A DNA stretch of 13,395 nt from an uncultured Halomicronema sp. Its GTDB lineage: Bacteria > Cyanobacteriota > Cyanobacteriia > Phormidesmidales > Phormidesmidaceae. Both the position numbers and the translations under genes were made by a program. Below, piece after piece: positions 6,147 through 13,395 of the stretch; position 1 is the stretch's first letter; each line of letters opens with the position of its first letter. Where the stretch lies: positions 1 to 13,395 of the forward strand of contig CALCPB010000917.1 in the NCBI GenBank assembly GCA_937897665.1. Reading direction: 5' to 3'. The notes under the pieces were generated by a model. It was not told the DNA's origin, did not search any database, and was given only the letters and a program-made list of their open reading frames with translations.

Positions 6147-6758
6147 CTACTGGGTGCGAATGCGGGCAGTAGGCGGTGTATTGACCGTGCCCAATCGGGA
6201 CTTGAGCTGTTGGGCTCGCAGCAGCTCGGGATAGCTCATGCCGCCGCGCCCTTCAATGAGGGGGACAGTTTCGATCGCCTCTAGCAGATGCCGCACTGCA
6301 TCGCGCTCCGAGTAGCCCCGGCGCTGTGCCACTCGAATAGCCGTATCATCAGCATCCAGCTTCGCCTGATTACCCGTATTAGAGCGCCAAACCTGGCTGG
6401 CCGCGATCGCGGTCAAGCCCCCCGCCGCGACAATCCCGACGGCATCCGTTTGAAACAGCTCAAAAATTGTGCCCAGCAACCCCACTGCCGCCACGCCCTG
6501 ATAGAGTTCAGGTTTGACAAGCTTGACTGACATGAGCCAGCAGACCTGGTGCAGAAAGAGTAAATCTCGCTGGGAAACCGTCAGCTCCTGCCACAGGCCC
6601 CAGTTGATAGTGATGACATGGCTGCGCTGCCAAGGTCGTGGGAACGGGGTTTCGACGACGGTCGATTGCCGATCTTCGATCGCAATCCGAGTTTTCATTC
6701 GCCCAGATGCGGGCATTAAATCTTTTAGGCGGGTAATTTCAGCGTTGGTATTGACCAC
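6147..6758 (-). CDS. DUF3318-type membrane protein
   Basis: The protein matches, from memory, the cyanobacterial DUF3318 family of unknown function. It shows the near-invariant opening EITRLKDLMPASGRMKTRI, then FPRPWQRSHVITINWGLWQELTVSQRDLLFLHQVCWL. Two hydrophobic segments lie at about 88-104 and 108-126, so it is probably membrane anchored. The C-terminal part is charged and ends in a proline-rich tail. I chose GTG 6758 (203 residues) because GAGG lies 8 bases upstream; a TTG at 6764 would add two residues but sits too close to that site. It lies 82 bases before the S41 peptidase gene. The function is unknown. Confidence 0.83.
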   Translation of the reverse strand: MVNTNAEITRLKDLMPASGRMKTRIAIEDRQSTVVETPFPRPWQRSHVITINWGLWQELTVSQRDLLFLHQVCWLMSVKLVKPELYQGVAAVGLLGTIFELFQTDAVGIVAAGGLTAIAASQVWRSNTGNQAKLDADDTAIRVAQRRGYSERDAVRHLLEAIETVPLIEGRGGMSYPELLRAQQLKSRLGTVNTPPTARIRTQ

Positions 6759-6833
6759 AGACAAAACCTCAAACCCTGTCTCTACAGATTACTGAGCAAA
6801 GACTGTGAAGAAAATAATCTTAGCGCAAGGTGG

Positions 6834-7442
6834 TTACAGAATTGTGAGGGTGTCGGATAGCGTCGAGAGCACCTGGGGTACCTGAGGCGCGGCTGATTCT
6901 AAAGCTGCGATAGTCAGCAAATAAACGGTAGCCCCTTGCTGCTTGGCTAAAACGGTTCCACTGACGGGCTGAGGGGGAGCGTTACCCTGGCTCAACCGAC
7001 CTGACCAGGGAATTTGTAACCCGCCCTCAGGAACCGGAATAAAGCTTTGAGTTTGCAACCCTTCACCGTTGCCGAGGGTCTGTTGAGCGAGAGCGACCAG
7101 ACCAATATCAGAGACCGGGCCATCGCTGGTAAGGGGGATACGGACAACGCCGTAAGCGAGGCTGCCGTCAGCGGTTTGAAAGAGGGGTGACCCTGATACG
7201 GAACTAACCGTCACCCCATCCAGAATGCCAATTTGAAAGTTGCCTTGGGGATCTTCATAAACCCCACTGATCGAGGCCGCAGCAGACTCTAAGACGGGCA
7301 ATTCCTCCGTGGTCGCTTGAGCCAACGGTAGAGGCTCTGAGGAGATCGCCACACTATTGGCCTGCCAGCTCTGCCCTATCCATAAAGAGAGGGTTAAGGC
7401 AATCGCGGCCAGGCCCATCCATCCCATCGACCGTCGATTCAT
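6834..7442 (-). CDS. Exported protein of unknown function
   Basis: The 202-residue protein starts with a clear Sec signal: MNRR, then a hydrophobic core to about residue 23, with likely cleavage near residues 28-33. The mature part has no charged runs and many small residues. It includes a repeated-strand look (GVYEDPQGNFQIGILDGVTVSSVSG at about 60-84) and ends in LSTLSDTLTIL. I do not recognise the family. The composition and the phrase GIVxIPL-like region suggest a beta-rich periplasmic or surface domain, which is inference. ATG 7442 is supported by GAGGAG 10 bases upstream. It lies 80 bases downstream of the amidohydrolase. Confidence 0.75.
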   Translation of the reverse strand: MNRRSMGWMGLAAIALTLSLWIGQSWQANSVAISSEPLPLAQATTEELPVLESAAASISGVYEDPQGNFQIGILDGVTVSSVSGSPLFQTADGSLAYGVVRIPLTSDGPVSDIGLVALAQQTLGNGEGLQTQSFIPVPEGGLQIPWSGRLSQGNAPPQPVSGTVLAKQQGATVYLLTIAALESAAPQVPQVLSTLSDTLTIL

Positions 7443-7522
7443 CGTTCTCAGGCTCCTCTACGCAGCCAGGGTTACGGCACTAGCTTACCGAGGATTGCGA
7501 TGATCGGCTAATGATGCAGCAA

Positions 7523-8737
7523 TTATTGATGACAGAACGACTCAACACACCGCACAAACATTTCTACCCCGGTGGAGAGGACCGCTTCGTCGAAATCAAA
7601 GCGGGGATGATGGTGAGGATAGGCCAGGCCTTTGGTCTGATTCGCTGACCCTAAAAAGAAATAACATCCTGGCACTGCCTTGAGAAAGAAAGACATATCT
7701 TCTCCCCCCATGGTTTGGCAGTCGGGCACGACACCAGCTGGGGTTTCAACGACCGATAAGGCCATTGAGCGGACTAGCCCAGTAATCTCAGAATCGTTAA
7801 CGACTGGAGGATACAGCGGATTGTAGTCAAGTTCGTAGGTAGCACCATGGGCCTGGCAAACGCCACTGATAATCTGATTGAGTCGAGCTTCAAAAAATCC
7901 CTCATAGGCGGCGTCAAAATATCGCACCGTACCGCTCAGTCGTGCCTGATCGGCAATTACATTGACGGCTGAGCCCGCATGGAGTTCGCCCAAGGTGACG
8001 ACGGCTGACTTGAGCGGATCAACATTGCGCGCCACGATGGTTTGAATCGCATTAACCACCTGGGCTGCTACCACAATCGAATCTACCGTCTGATGCGGAA
8101 TCGCCCCGTGTCCGCCGCGCCCTTTGAGGGTGCAGTGAAAAAATTCGGTGGCGGCCATAAATGGCCCGCTTTTAACTCCCACTGTTCCTACCGGCAGATT
8201 GTTCCAGAGATGCAGGCCAATGATGGCATCCACGTTAGGCTTTTCTAAAGCCCCTGCCTCAATCATCGGCTTCGCGCCGCCCGGCCCTTCTTCTGCTGGT
8301 TGAAAAATGATTTTCACCGTGCCGCTAAAGCTATCGCGATGCTGAGCCAGGTAATAGGCTGTGCCGAGGGCGATCGCGACATGGCCGTCATGACCACAGG
8401 CATGCATTACCCCAGCTTGCTGTGAACGATAGTCAACCTCATTTAGCTCGTGAATTGGTAGGGCATCCATGTCAGCGCGGATGGCGAGTACTGGGCCCGG
8501 GCGATGTCCCGGAATGACCGCAACAATGCCGGTTTTAGCCACACCCCGCCGATATTTGATCCCCCACTCAGACAATTTCTGGCTGATGAAATTAGCCGTC
8601 TGGGTTTCGTTGAAGGCCAGTTCGGGGCGCTGGTGAATTTGCCGACGCCAGAGAGTGACCTGCGGCTGCAGCTGCCGAATCGACAGTCGAACGCCACTAA
8701 GGGTAGGTGTAGAGGTCGGAAAAACCGTTGAAATCAT
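7523..8737 (-). CDS. M20-family amidohydrolase (N-acyl amino acid / hippurate hydrolase type)
   Basis: A 404-residue dinuclear metal hydrolase of the M20D type (hippurate, IAA-amino acid or N-acyl-amino acid hydrolases), which removes acyl groups from amino acids. Numbering from the chosen ATG, WRRQIHQRPELAFNE (about 30-44) leads into IRADMDALP (86-94). The metal-binding HACGHDGH (112-119) supplies Cys114 and His116. PAEEGPGGA contains Glu149/150, and GLHLW gives His176. The dimerisation domain has GRGGHGAIPH (about 207-216). The last ligand is in HHHPRFDFDE (375-384). ATG 8737 fits the family start; the frame stays open to a GTG at 8800, which would add 21 unlikely residues. The real substrate cannot be told from sequence. 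Confidence 0.9.
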   Translation of the reverse strand: MISTVFPTSTPTLSGVRLSIRQLQPQVTLWRRQIHQRPELAFNETQTANFISQKLSEWGIKYRRGVAKTGIVAVIPGHRPGPVLAIRADMDALPIHELNEVDYRSQQAGVMHACGHDGHVAIALGTAYYLAQHRDSFSGTVKIIFQPAEEGPGGAKPMIEAGALEKPNVDAIIGLHLWNNLPVGTVGVKSGPFMAATEFFHCTLKGRGGHGAIPHQTVDSIVVAAQVVNAIQTIVARNVDPLKSAVVTLGELHAGSAVNVIADQARLSGTVRYFDAAYEGFFEARLNQIISGVCQAHGATYELDYNPLYPPVVNDSEITGLVRSMALSVVETPAGVVPDCQTMGGEDMSFFLKAVPGCYFFLGSANQTKGLAYPHHHPRFDFDEAVLSTGVEMFVRCVESFCHQ

Positions 8738-9731
8738 GATGGTGTAGACTGCTTGCTGAAATGAAAGTGAGCTGGATGAAGCTAAAGACGCTGAGATCAC
8801 AGCGATGTTGAGCGGTTCTGCCTTGACTGCGCCGCCCAGAGGGAGACATAAACGATCACAATGGATTTTGTATTCCCTGAGGTGGCCAAAATTGCAACGT
8901 TTTCCGATTAGAATCAGCGGCAGCAGATTAATTAACTGATCCTAACTTGCCTTGTGGGAGTTGGGCAGATAACGCCTATGAGTTGCTAAGTTCCAGCCTA
9001 CCGTTGATCTTTTACGGGTATCAATCACTGGAAAAAATCCAGCTTTTGCTATTTGAAATCACCTCGCCCAGTTATTGGGATACTCATAATCAGACTCCAA
9101 TCATTATGAAAGACTGCTAATGACATAGATGTGATCCCAGTCTCTTTGTTAAGTCAATTTTTCATGAAGCAACTCCGTAGAATCACGTACAAAAAATCGG
9201 TCTTCATCTCAGCTTCATACAATACTCATAGGAAAATTCAACAGATCCGGAAAAATCCATCCCTTCAGTTGGCCAAATGCTGGGGGGTTCATCAACTGCT
9301 TGGATGAAATTGAGACACTGCTGAGGGTTGGGCAACAATGTGAAGCCTTCTTTAACTTTGCAGATTTTTCATGGAAAAAGTTTAGAAAAATCGCCAGAAT
9401 TTTCTCGACCAAAATCTATCGTCAATCGGCTTTATGGCAGTGCTGGATTCTATTTGGAGTCTCGGCCAACCTGTAGAAAATTTGCGTTTTGCTCAGATGT
9501 TGTCGCGTCATGATGATGAGATTCGGTTGGCAGAAAATAGGAGCGCGTCTTAACTTGGTGGTGGGGAAAACCAAGCGAGTGACTGTTAGTCCAGCTATTC
9601 CGATGGATGTGGCCCGGTTCCATGCCTTAAACGGGAGAGCCCCAATAGGAGCGCTGGCAACCCCGGCTTTGTCGAGTAGCAAGGTCACGGACATACACCG
9701 CATCGGTCGGCAGTCTCAAGTTCTGGTGAAA
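8738..9731. other. Gene-poor, A+T-richer intergenic stretch
   Basis: About 1 kb without a gene I can support, visibly richer in A and T than its flanks up to about 9480. It holds weak inverted repeats, for example CTGGA/TCCAG at 9028-9042 and AGACTG/CAGTCT at 9111-9143. It also holds several short open frames: 9164-9307 plus (47 codons), a 309-base plus-strand frame 9168-9476 that lacks an ATG, and 9434-9553 plus (39 residues, MAVLDSIWSLGQPVENL...). A frame at 9489-9755 runs into the following hairpin. None has a good ribosome binding site or a recognisable family. It may be decayed sequence or hold an unrecognised RNA. Confidence 0.5.
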
Positions 9732-9775
9732 TGCAAAAAGGGGAAATGCTGTTGAGAGCATTTCCCCTTTTTGCA
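9732..9775 (-). terminator. Perfect 19-bp inverted repeat, bidirectional terminator
   Basis: Bases 9732-9750 and 9757-9775 are exact inverted copies around a 6-base loop (GTTGAG). The core is AAAAAGGGGAAATGCT. Each strand reads A-run, G-run and C-run into TTTTT, so it can terminate transcripts in both directions. It lies 52 bases past the stop of the minus-strand zinc peptidase gene, for which it is the obvious terminator. Confidence 0.8.
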
Positions 9776-9827
9776 GTCACAATTTAGTCAGAGTTGGTGT
9801 CAGCCATGCTGACTACACGCTCACCCG

Positions 9828-10508
9828 CTAACGGCGACCTAGCAGTAAGAAGACGTAGTAGAGCAGGTTCAACAGGGCATAAAAAGCCGTTGCTACGTAG
9901 GTGAAAGCGGCTGCCTGTAAGACGGCGCGGGCTCCCTTGTTTTCTTCGCCTTGCAGGATACCGTATTCGTCAATCAGCCTCAGCGCCCGCTTAGAAGCGT
10001 CAAATTCTACCGGCAAGGTCACAATGTGGAACAAAAATACTGCCGCAAAAAATAAGATGCCCAACCAGGCCAAGCCTAAAACATTGAGAATCAAACCGGC
10101 GATGATGAGAATTGGACCTAATCGAGACCCTAAGTTGACGGCGGGTACGAGGGTGGCCCGTACATTCATAAACTTGTAATCTTCCACGTCTTGTAAGACA
10201 TGACCGCACTCATGGGCGGCTACGGCTGCTGCCGCCAGAGAAGTTGAGTTGTAGATCCCTTGAGATAGACGAACGGCCTTGGCACCCGGATCGTAGTGGT
10301 CGGTCAGCTCTCCTGCAACCTGCTCGACGCGCACACCCTGGACCCACATTTTCGACAAAATGGTTTGCGCCACCTGAGCGCCGGTCATGCCCATTGTGGA
10401 GGGAACTTGAGAATAGCGACGATACGTGCCCTTAACCTTGTTTTGGGCCCACAGGGTCAGCAATAAGCCGGGGACCATAAAAAACAGGTATGTCGGATCA
10501 AAGAACAT
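9828..10508 (-). CDS. Membrane zinc metallopeptidase, YugP type
   Basis: The 226-residue protein belongs to the neutral zinc metallopeptidase family typified by B. subtilis YugP. Hydrophobic segments lie near the N-terminus (about 4-20), in the middle (about 132-165) and at the C-terminus (about 200-222). Between the first two is the soluble part with the zinc motif AAHECGHVLQ (His99, Glu100, His103). A likely third ligand is Glu168 in LPVEFDASKRAL. Also typical are TGAQVAQTIL and VRLSQGIYNSTSLAAAAVAAHE. ATG 10508 matches the usual MFFDPTYL start; a TTG at 10544 would add 12 residues. The ribosome binding site is poor. The substrate is unknown. A strong hairpin closes the gene downstream. Confidence 0.88.
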   Translation of the reverse strand: MFFDPTYLFFMVPGLLLTLWAQNKVKGTYRRYSQVPSTMGMTGAQVAQTILSKMWVQGVRVEQVAGELTDHYDPGAKAVRLSQGIYNSTSLAAAAVAAHECGHVLQDVEDYKFMNVRATLVPAVNLGSRLGPILIIAGLILNVLGLAWLGILFFAAVFLFHIVTLPVEFDASKRALRLIDEYGILQGEENKGARAVLQAAAFTYVATAFYALLNLLYYVFLLLGRR

Positions 10509-10863
10509 CAGCAATCTACCTAGCTCAACAAATAGCCCAAGCAATCAACACACACACAGGCTTTGCCATCAATTTATCTCAATTTTTTGTATTTGAGGGG
10601 CTGTTTACCCCTTGACAGGCACGGCCAATCTCTAGCGCCAGGAGGGATTTTGAGCGAGCTGACGAGATGTGTATAGCAGCCGTTTCTACCAGGGAGGCGT
10701 TGATCGCTCCTGGGGCGATGACTCACCGTGAGTCCTAAACCGAGTCCCTCAGACCCGAGTCGCAGGCGCACTATTCTCGCCCTATGTCAAAATAGAACTC
10801 CCGGTTTTCTCCAGCTGGCATACTCTGAGGCTGACCGTTTGATCGCCCTCTTTCCCTTTTGCC
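10509..10863. other. Intergenic region between divergent genes
   Basis: The 355 bases separate the minus-strand zinc peptidase from the plus-strand PLP enzyme and should contain both promoters. I see no convincing one. The best plus-strand candidate is TTGAGC (10650-10655), 16 bases, TATAGC (10672-10677). The region also has an odd 15-base palindrome GACTCACCGTGAGTC at 10720-10734, with further GAGTC words nearby, which could be an operator. A 65-codon minus-strand frame here looks spurious. Confidence 0.4.
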
Positions 10864-11898
10864 ATGCTCGAACAATTTGCCAGCGATAACTATTCCGGTA
10901 TGTGCCCTGAAGCGATCGCCGCGCTGCTAGCAGCTAATCAAGGTCAGGCGATCGCCTATGGCGACGACCCGTGGACGCAACAGGCAGCGGATCGCTTTCG
11001 TGAGGTGTTTGAGACTGACTGTGAGGTGTTTTTCGTCTTTAGCGGCACGGCGGGTAACTCGCTGGCGCTGTCATCGCTATGCCAGAGCTATCACAGCGTG
11101 ATTTGTCATGAGCTAGCCCACATAGAAACCGATGAGTGTGGCGCCCCGGAATTCTTTTCGAACGGCGCAAAGCTGCTGCTAGGCAAGGGAGCTGCGGGTA
11201 AACTGACCGCCGCCGCTATTGACGACATCGTGCTCAAGCGCGGCGACATTCACTACCCCAAACCCAAGGTTGTCAGTCTTACCCAGCCCACCGAAGTCGG
11301 TACGCTGTATAGCTTGGCGGAGCTGGCGGCGATTCGGACGGTTGCCGATCGCCACGGCCTCAAAATGCATATGGATGGCGCGCGGTTTGCCAATGCTATC
11401 GTTGCTCTCGGCTGCACGCCTGCTGAAATGACCTGGCAGCAGGGCATCGATGTGTTGTGCTTTGGCGGTACCAAAAACGGGCTAGCGATCGGTGAGGCGG
11501 TGATCTTTTTCAATAAAGCCTTGGCCGAAGATTTTGACTATCGCTGCAAACAGGCCGGTCAGTTGGCCTCAAAAATGCGGTTTGTATCAGCGCCGTTAGT
11601 TGGTGTGCTGGAAGACAATGTTTGGCTGCACCATGCCCGCCATGCCAATGACTGTGCTGCTTATCTGTCATCTCAGCTAGCCCAGATTGCCGGTGTGGAA
11701 CGCTTGTTTCCGACCCAGGCTAACGGCGTCTTTGTCGAACTGCCCACATCGGTCATTCAGTCGCTACACGACCAGGGCTGGTATTTTTACACCTTCATTG
11801 GCAGTGGGGGTGCCCGGTTTATGTGCTGTTGGAACACCACCCGCGATCGCATCGATGCCCTGGTTACCGACATCAAAGACGCGATGCTCGCCGCCTGA
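10864..11898 (+). CDS. Threonine aldolase family PLP-dependent enzyme (low-specificity L-threonine aldolase type)
   Basis: A 344-residue fold-type I PLP enzyme of the beta-eliminating lyase / threonine aldolase family, which cleaves L-threonine or allo-threonine to glycine and acetaldehyde. The opening FASDNYSGMCPEA and YGDDPWT are typical. FSGTAGNSLAL (59-69) binds the cofactor phosphate, HELAHIETDE (82-91) holds the ring-stacking histidine, and HMDGARF (169-175) gives the Asp171 that contacts the pyridine nitrogen. FGGTKNG (200-206) contains the Schiff-base Lys204. Length is normal for the family. ATG 10864 fits the family start but has no visible ribosome binding site. It ends 23 bases before the convergent next gene. 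Two HIP1 sites lie near its 5' end. Confidence 0.9.
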   Translation: MLEQFASDNYSGMCPEAIAALLAANQGQAIAYGDDPWTQQAADRFREVFETDCEVFFVFSGTAGNSLALSSLCQSYHSVICHELAHIETDECGAPEFFSNGAKLLLGKGAAGKLTAAAIDDIVLKRGDIHYPKPKVVSLTQPTEVGTLYSLAELAAIRTVADRHGLKMHMDGARFANAIVALGCTPAEMTWQQGIDVLCFGGTKNGLAIGEAVIFFNKALAEDFDYRCKQAGQLASKMRFVSAPLVGVLEDNVWLHHARHANDCAAYLSSQLAQIAGVERLFPTQANGVFVELPTSVIQSLHDQGWYFYTFIGSGGARFMCCWNTTRDRIDALVTDIKDAMLAA

Positions 11899-11921
11899 GA
11901 CGGAGACCCCAAAGGAAATAA

Positions 11922-12350
11922 CTATTCTCTACAGTCGTTCAATTCAATGGCGATCGCGTTGAGATAATCTTCACGCGATTCGTACTCTCTTTGATGCACG
12001 GGCAGCTCGGCCTCGATTTCTTCCTCAGACGATATGCCATCGACTGTGACAGTCGTCTCAGATTCACCCTCGGCAATCTCCAGTTCCCCCTCATCTGCCG
12101 CTTCTACCGTCATCTCTGCCGACTCAGGCTCAGGGCCGTCAAAGGTTTCAGCCAGCGAGCCTAAATCATCTAGCCCCACCTCTAATCTAAAGTTGGAGTC
12201 AGAACTCGCCGGACTAGAGCTGACAAAGGCATCCCCCTCTGTGACATCTGAGGAACGACCATCTCTGAGGCAAAACGCTACCGCCGATTCGGCACTCAAC
12301 GCGGTGATCCCCACAAACAGCAGTACGGTCAGAAGTATGGGCTTATTCAT
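11922..12350 (-). CDS. Small acidic exported protein, unknown function
   Basis: From ATG 12350 the product is 142 residues: MNKP plus a hydrophobic core, LLTVLLFVGITALSA, with a likely signal peptidase I site after AVA near residue 24. The mature part is very acidic and rich in E, D, S and T (for example GELEIAEGESETT), with one cysteine right after the predicted cleavage and one near the end (NDCRE), which could form a disulfide. I do not recognise the family. ATG 12350 was chosen because AGGAAAG sits just upstream and the signal peptide starts there; an in-frame start at 12452 would place 34 residues before it. The plus strand is also open here, but only as a shadow of the biased composition. 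Confidence 0.65.
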   Translation of the reverse strand: MNKPILLTVLLFVGITALSAESAVAFCLRDGRSSDVTEGDAFVSSSPASSDSNFRLEVGLDDLGSLAETFDGPEPESAEMTVEAADEGELEIAEGESETTVTVDGISSEEEIEAELPVHQREYESREDYLNAIAIELNDCRE

Positions 12351-12599
12351 CAGTCTTTCCTGCGCTTCAAAAGGTAATACGACTGGGCCAGGCAGGGAGA
12401 GAACGCGATCGTTGAGGTCAGCCGTAACGATGTGACATCGCCTGCTCTCCATGACTTAAATGATAGCGATTCCCCCTGCCTGCTTGGGGTTAAACTTGAC
12501 ACGCTTTTGCCCAATTAGGGAGCGGCGCTGGCGATCATATCCTCTGATCAACAACGCTGTTATGGCACAACGGCTTGCAGCACGATCACATCAGTCCCA
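12351..12599. other. Intergenic stretch before the acidic exported protein gene
   Basis: No gene is supported here. It contains a 13-base palindrome CGATGTGACATCG (12428-12440) and an isolated TTGACA (12496-12501 region) on the plus strand without a matching -10. A minus-strand TATCAT (12465-12460) could be a -10 for the exported protein gene, but no -35 fits. Confidence 0.4.
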
Positions 12600-12661
12600 C
12601 CCCTAAAAACCGTAGTGTCATTGGTGCATTGCTGCGCCGATGACACTACAGTTTTTAGGGG
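12600..12661. repeat. 62-base near-perfect hairpin downstream of msrAB
   Basis: CCCCTAAAAAC (12600-12610) and GTAGTGTCAT (12612-12621) pair with ATGACACTAC (12640-12649) and GTTTTTAGGGG (12651-12661). There is a single C/A mismatch (12611/12650). The stem then continues through GGTGC/GCGCC (12623-12627/12634-12638) to a 6-base loop, ATTGCT. About 27 of 28 positions pair, counting G-T. It lies 46 bases past the msrAB stop. It could be a terminator or a small palindromic repeat / MITE-like element. Confidence 0.75.
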
Positions 12662-12707
12662 AACTTCTTCGCCGCTCTGAATCGAGTTGATTGAGTGCCG
12701 CTGCCCG

Positions 12708-13395
12708 CTAAGACGCCGCTGCCGGAACCGGTATATCCGCTGCTTCAAAGCGAGGCAGATACTGGTCATACCCCTCAGCCGCCAAGTCTGCCAGCGGCAC
12801 AAAGCGCAGAGCTGCTGAATTGAGGCAGTAGCGCAACCCCGTCGGGGCGGGGCCGTCTTCAAACACATGGCCGAGATGAGAATCGGCACGGCGGCTACGC
12901 ACCTCAGTCCGCACTAAGAACAGGGAACGATCTTGCACCTCAACCACATTGCGAGGTTCTAACGGTCGTGAGAAAGAAGGCCACCCGGTGCCCGAGGAAT
13001 ATTTATCCAACGAGGAAAACAGCGGCTCCCCAGAGACCACATCCACATAAATGCCAGATTTTTTGTTGTTCCAGAAGGCATTGGCAAATGGCCGTTCGGT
13101 GGCGTCTTCTTGGGTGACGGCGTACTGCTGGGGGGTCAGGAGGGCGCGCAAATCGGCTTCGTTGGGCTTCGTCCAAGAAGACTGATCGCTGAGATTTTCG
13201 GCCAGCTGATAAACTGTCGTATCGTCTTGCCAGACTCGACTGATGAACTGATTACGGCCTGAACCCTGGCGATACACGCTATATCGAAGCGGATTCTTCG
13301 TGTGGTAGTCCTGGTGGTAATCTTCGGCGATATAAAAGGTCTCAGCGGGCGCGATCACAGTGGCGATCGGCTCCTCAAACTTGCCAGAAGCGGCG
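12708..13395 (-). CDS. msrAB: Peptide methionine sulfoxide reductase MsrA-MsrB fusion, 5' end beyond the window
   Basis: Fused reductases that repair both epimers of oxidised methionine. The frame is open to the window edge. Its first visible residues, [26 protein letters not shown], are the C-terminal part of MsrA, so the MsrA catalytic GCFW motif lies outside. After a short linker the MsrB domain runs from [18 protein letters not shown] through SSGTGWPSF and [11 protein letters not shown] to the catalytic cysteine in [13 protein letters not shown]. The zinc-binding CxxC pairs of many MsrB proteins are missing: [13 protein letters not shown] has no cysteine. The GTG at 13358 is internal, not the real start. 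The protein ends in an alanine-rich tail about 30 residues past MsrB. Confidence 0.92.
   Translation of the reverse strand, partial: AASGKFEEPIATVIAPAETFYIAEDYHQDYHTKNPLRYSVYRQGSGRNQFISRVWQDDTTVYQLAENLSDQSSWTKPNEADLRALLTPQQYAVTQEDATERPFANAFWNNKKSGIYVDVVSGEPLFSSLDKYSSGTGWPSFSRPLEPRNVVEVQDRSLFLVRTEVRSRRADSHLGHVFEDGPAPTGLRYCLNSAALRFVPLADLAAEGYDQYLPRFEAADIPVPAAAS

Noticed and set aside
9422..9755. Two overlapping frames on opposite strands (minus 9422-9703, plus 9489-9755), first suspected to be a transposase remnant
   Set aside because: No catalytic motif, no terminal inverted repeats flanking them and no recognisable family on either strand.
10665..10676. GAGATGTGTATA, a 12-base match to a common transposon-based library adapter
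   Set aside because: The match stops after 12 bases and the flanks continue naturally; most likely chance, not adapter contamination.
10574..10771. 65-codon minus-strand frame in the divergent gap
   Set aside because: No ribosome binding site, low-complexity start and no similarity; it would occupy the promoter region.
12034..12435. 133-codon plus-strand frame opposite the acidic exported protein
   Set aside because: Serine- and proline-rich low-complexity product caused by the biased composition of the minus-strand gene, which has a signal peptide and a ribosome binding site.
1..13395. CRISPR array, insertion sequence, prophage or defence system
   Set aside because: I found no spaced direct repeats, transposase, integrase, phage or defence motifs on either strand.

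Overview
The window looks like chromosomal DNA of a cyanobacterium. Three things in the sequence say so. The octamer GCGATCGC (HIP1) occurs 13 times in 13.4 kb, against about 0.2 expected by chance. The gene order rplS - tRNA-Trp - secE - nusG - rplK - rplA - rplJ - rplL without rpoBC behind it is the usual cyanobacterial arrangement. Several neighbours also read as cyanobacterial families (a DUF3318-type protein and a probable DUF4090-type small protein). I cannot name the genus.

Layout. Bases 1-4340, all on the plus strand, hold a translation and secretion cluster: ribosomal protein L19, a terminator, tRNA-Trp (CCA), SecE, NusG, then L11, L1, an L10 leader attenuator, L10 and L12, closed by a strong intrinsic terminator. 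secE/nusG/rplK are packed with 0-3 bases between them. rplA and rplJ each have their own leader and a strong ribosome binding site. A lone small conserved plus-strand gene follows (4523-4816). Bases 4991-8737 hold four minus-strand genes spaced 75-82 bases apart: an M20 amidohydrolase, an exported protein of unknown function, a DUF3318-type membrane protein and an S41-type peptidase without a signal peptide. Bases 8738-9731 are a gene-poor, A+T-richer stretch ending in a perfect 19-bp inverted repeat. Then come a minus-strand membrane zinc metallopeptidase (YugP type), a plus-strand threonine-aldolase-type PLP enzyme, a small acidic exported protein on the minus strand, a 62-base near-perfect hairpin, and the 3' part of a minus-strand msrA-msrB fusion that runs off the right edge.

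How the genes work together. L11, L1, L10 and L12 build the L1 stalk and the factor-binding L12 stalk of the large ribosomal subunit. NusG couples transcription and translation, and SecE is the small core subunit of the SecYEG translocon. The L10 leader shows two mutually exclusive RNA folds, as expected for feedback attenuation of rplJL by the L10-L12 complex. The right half is a set of unrelated housekeeping and stress genes (peptidases, amidohydrolase, methionine sulfoxide repair).

Most notable: L10 carries an 11-residue tandem duplication in the C-terminal helix that binds L12 dimers, giving four apparent binding segments, plus a 16-residue tail that looks like read-through of a lost stop codon. 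I see no CRISPR array, insertion sequence, prophage, defence system or biosynthetic cluster. Overall this is a mostly ordinary core-genome window.
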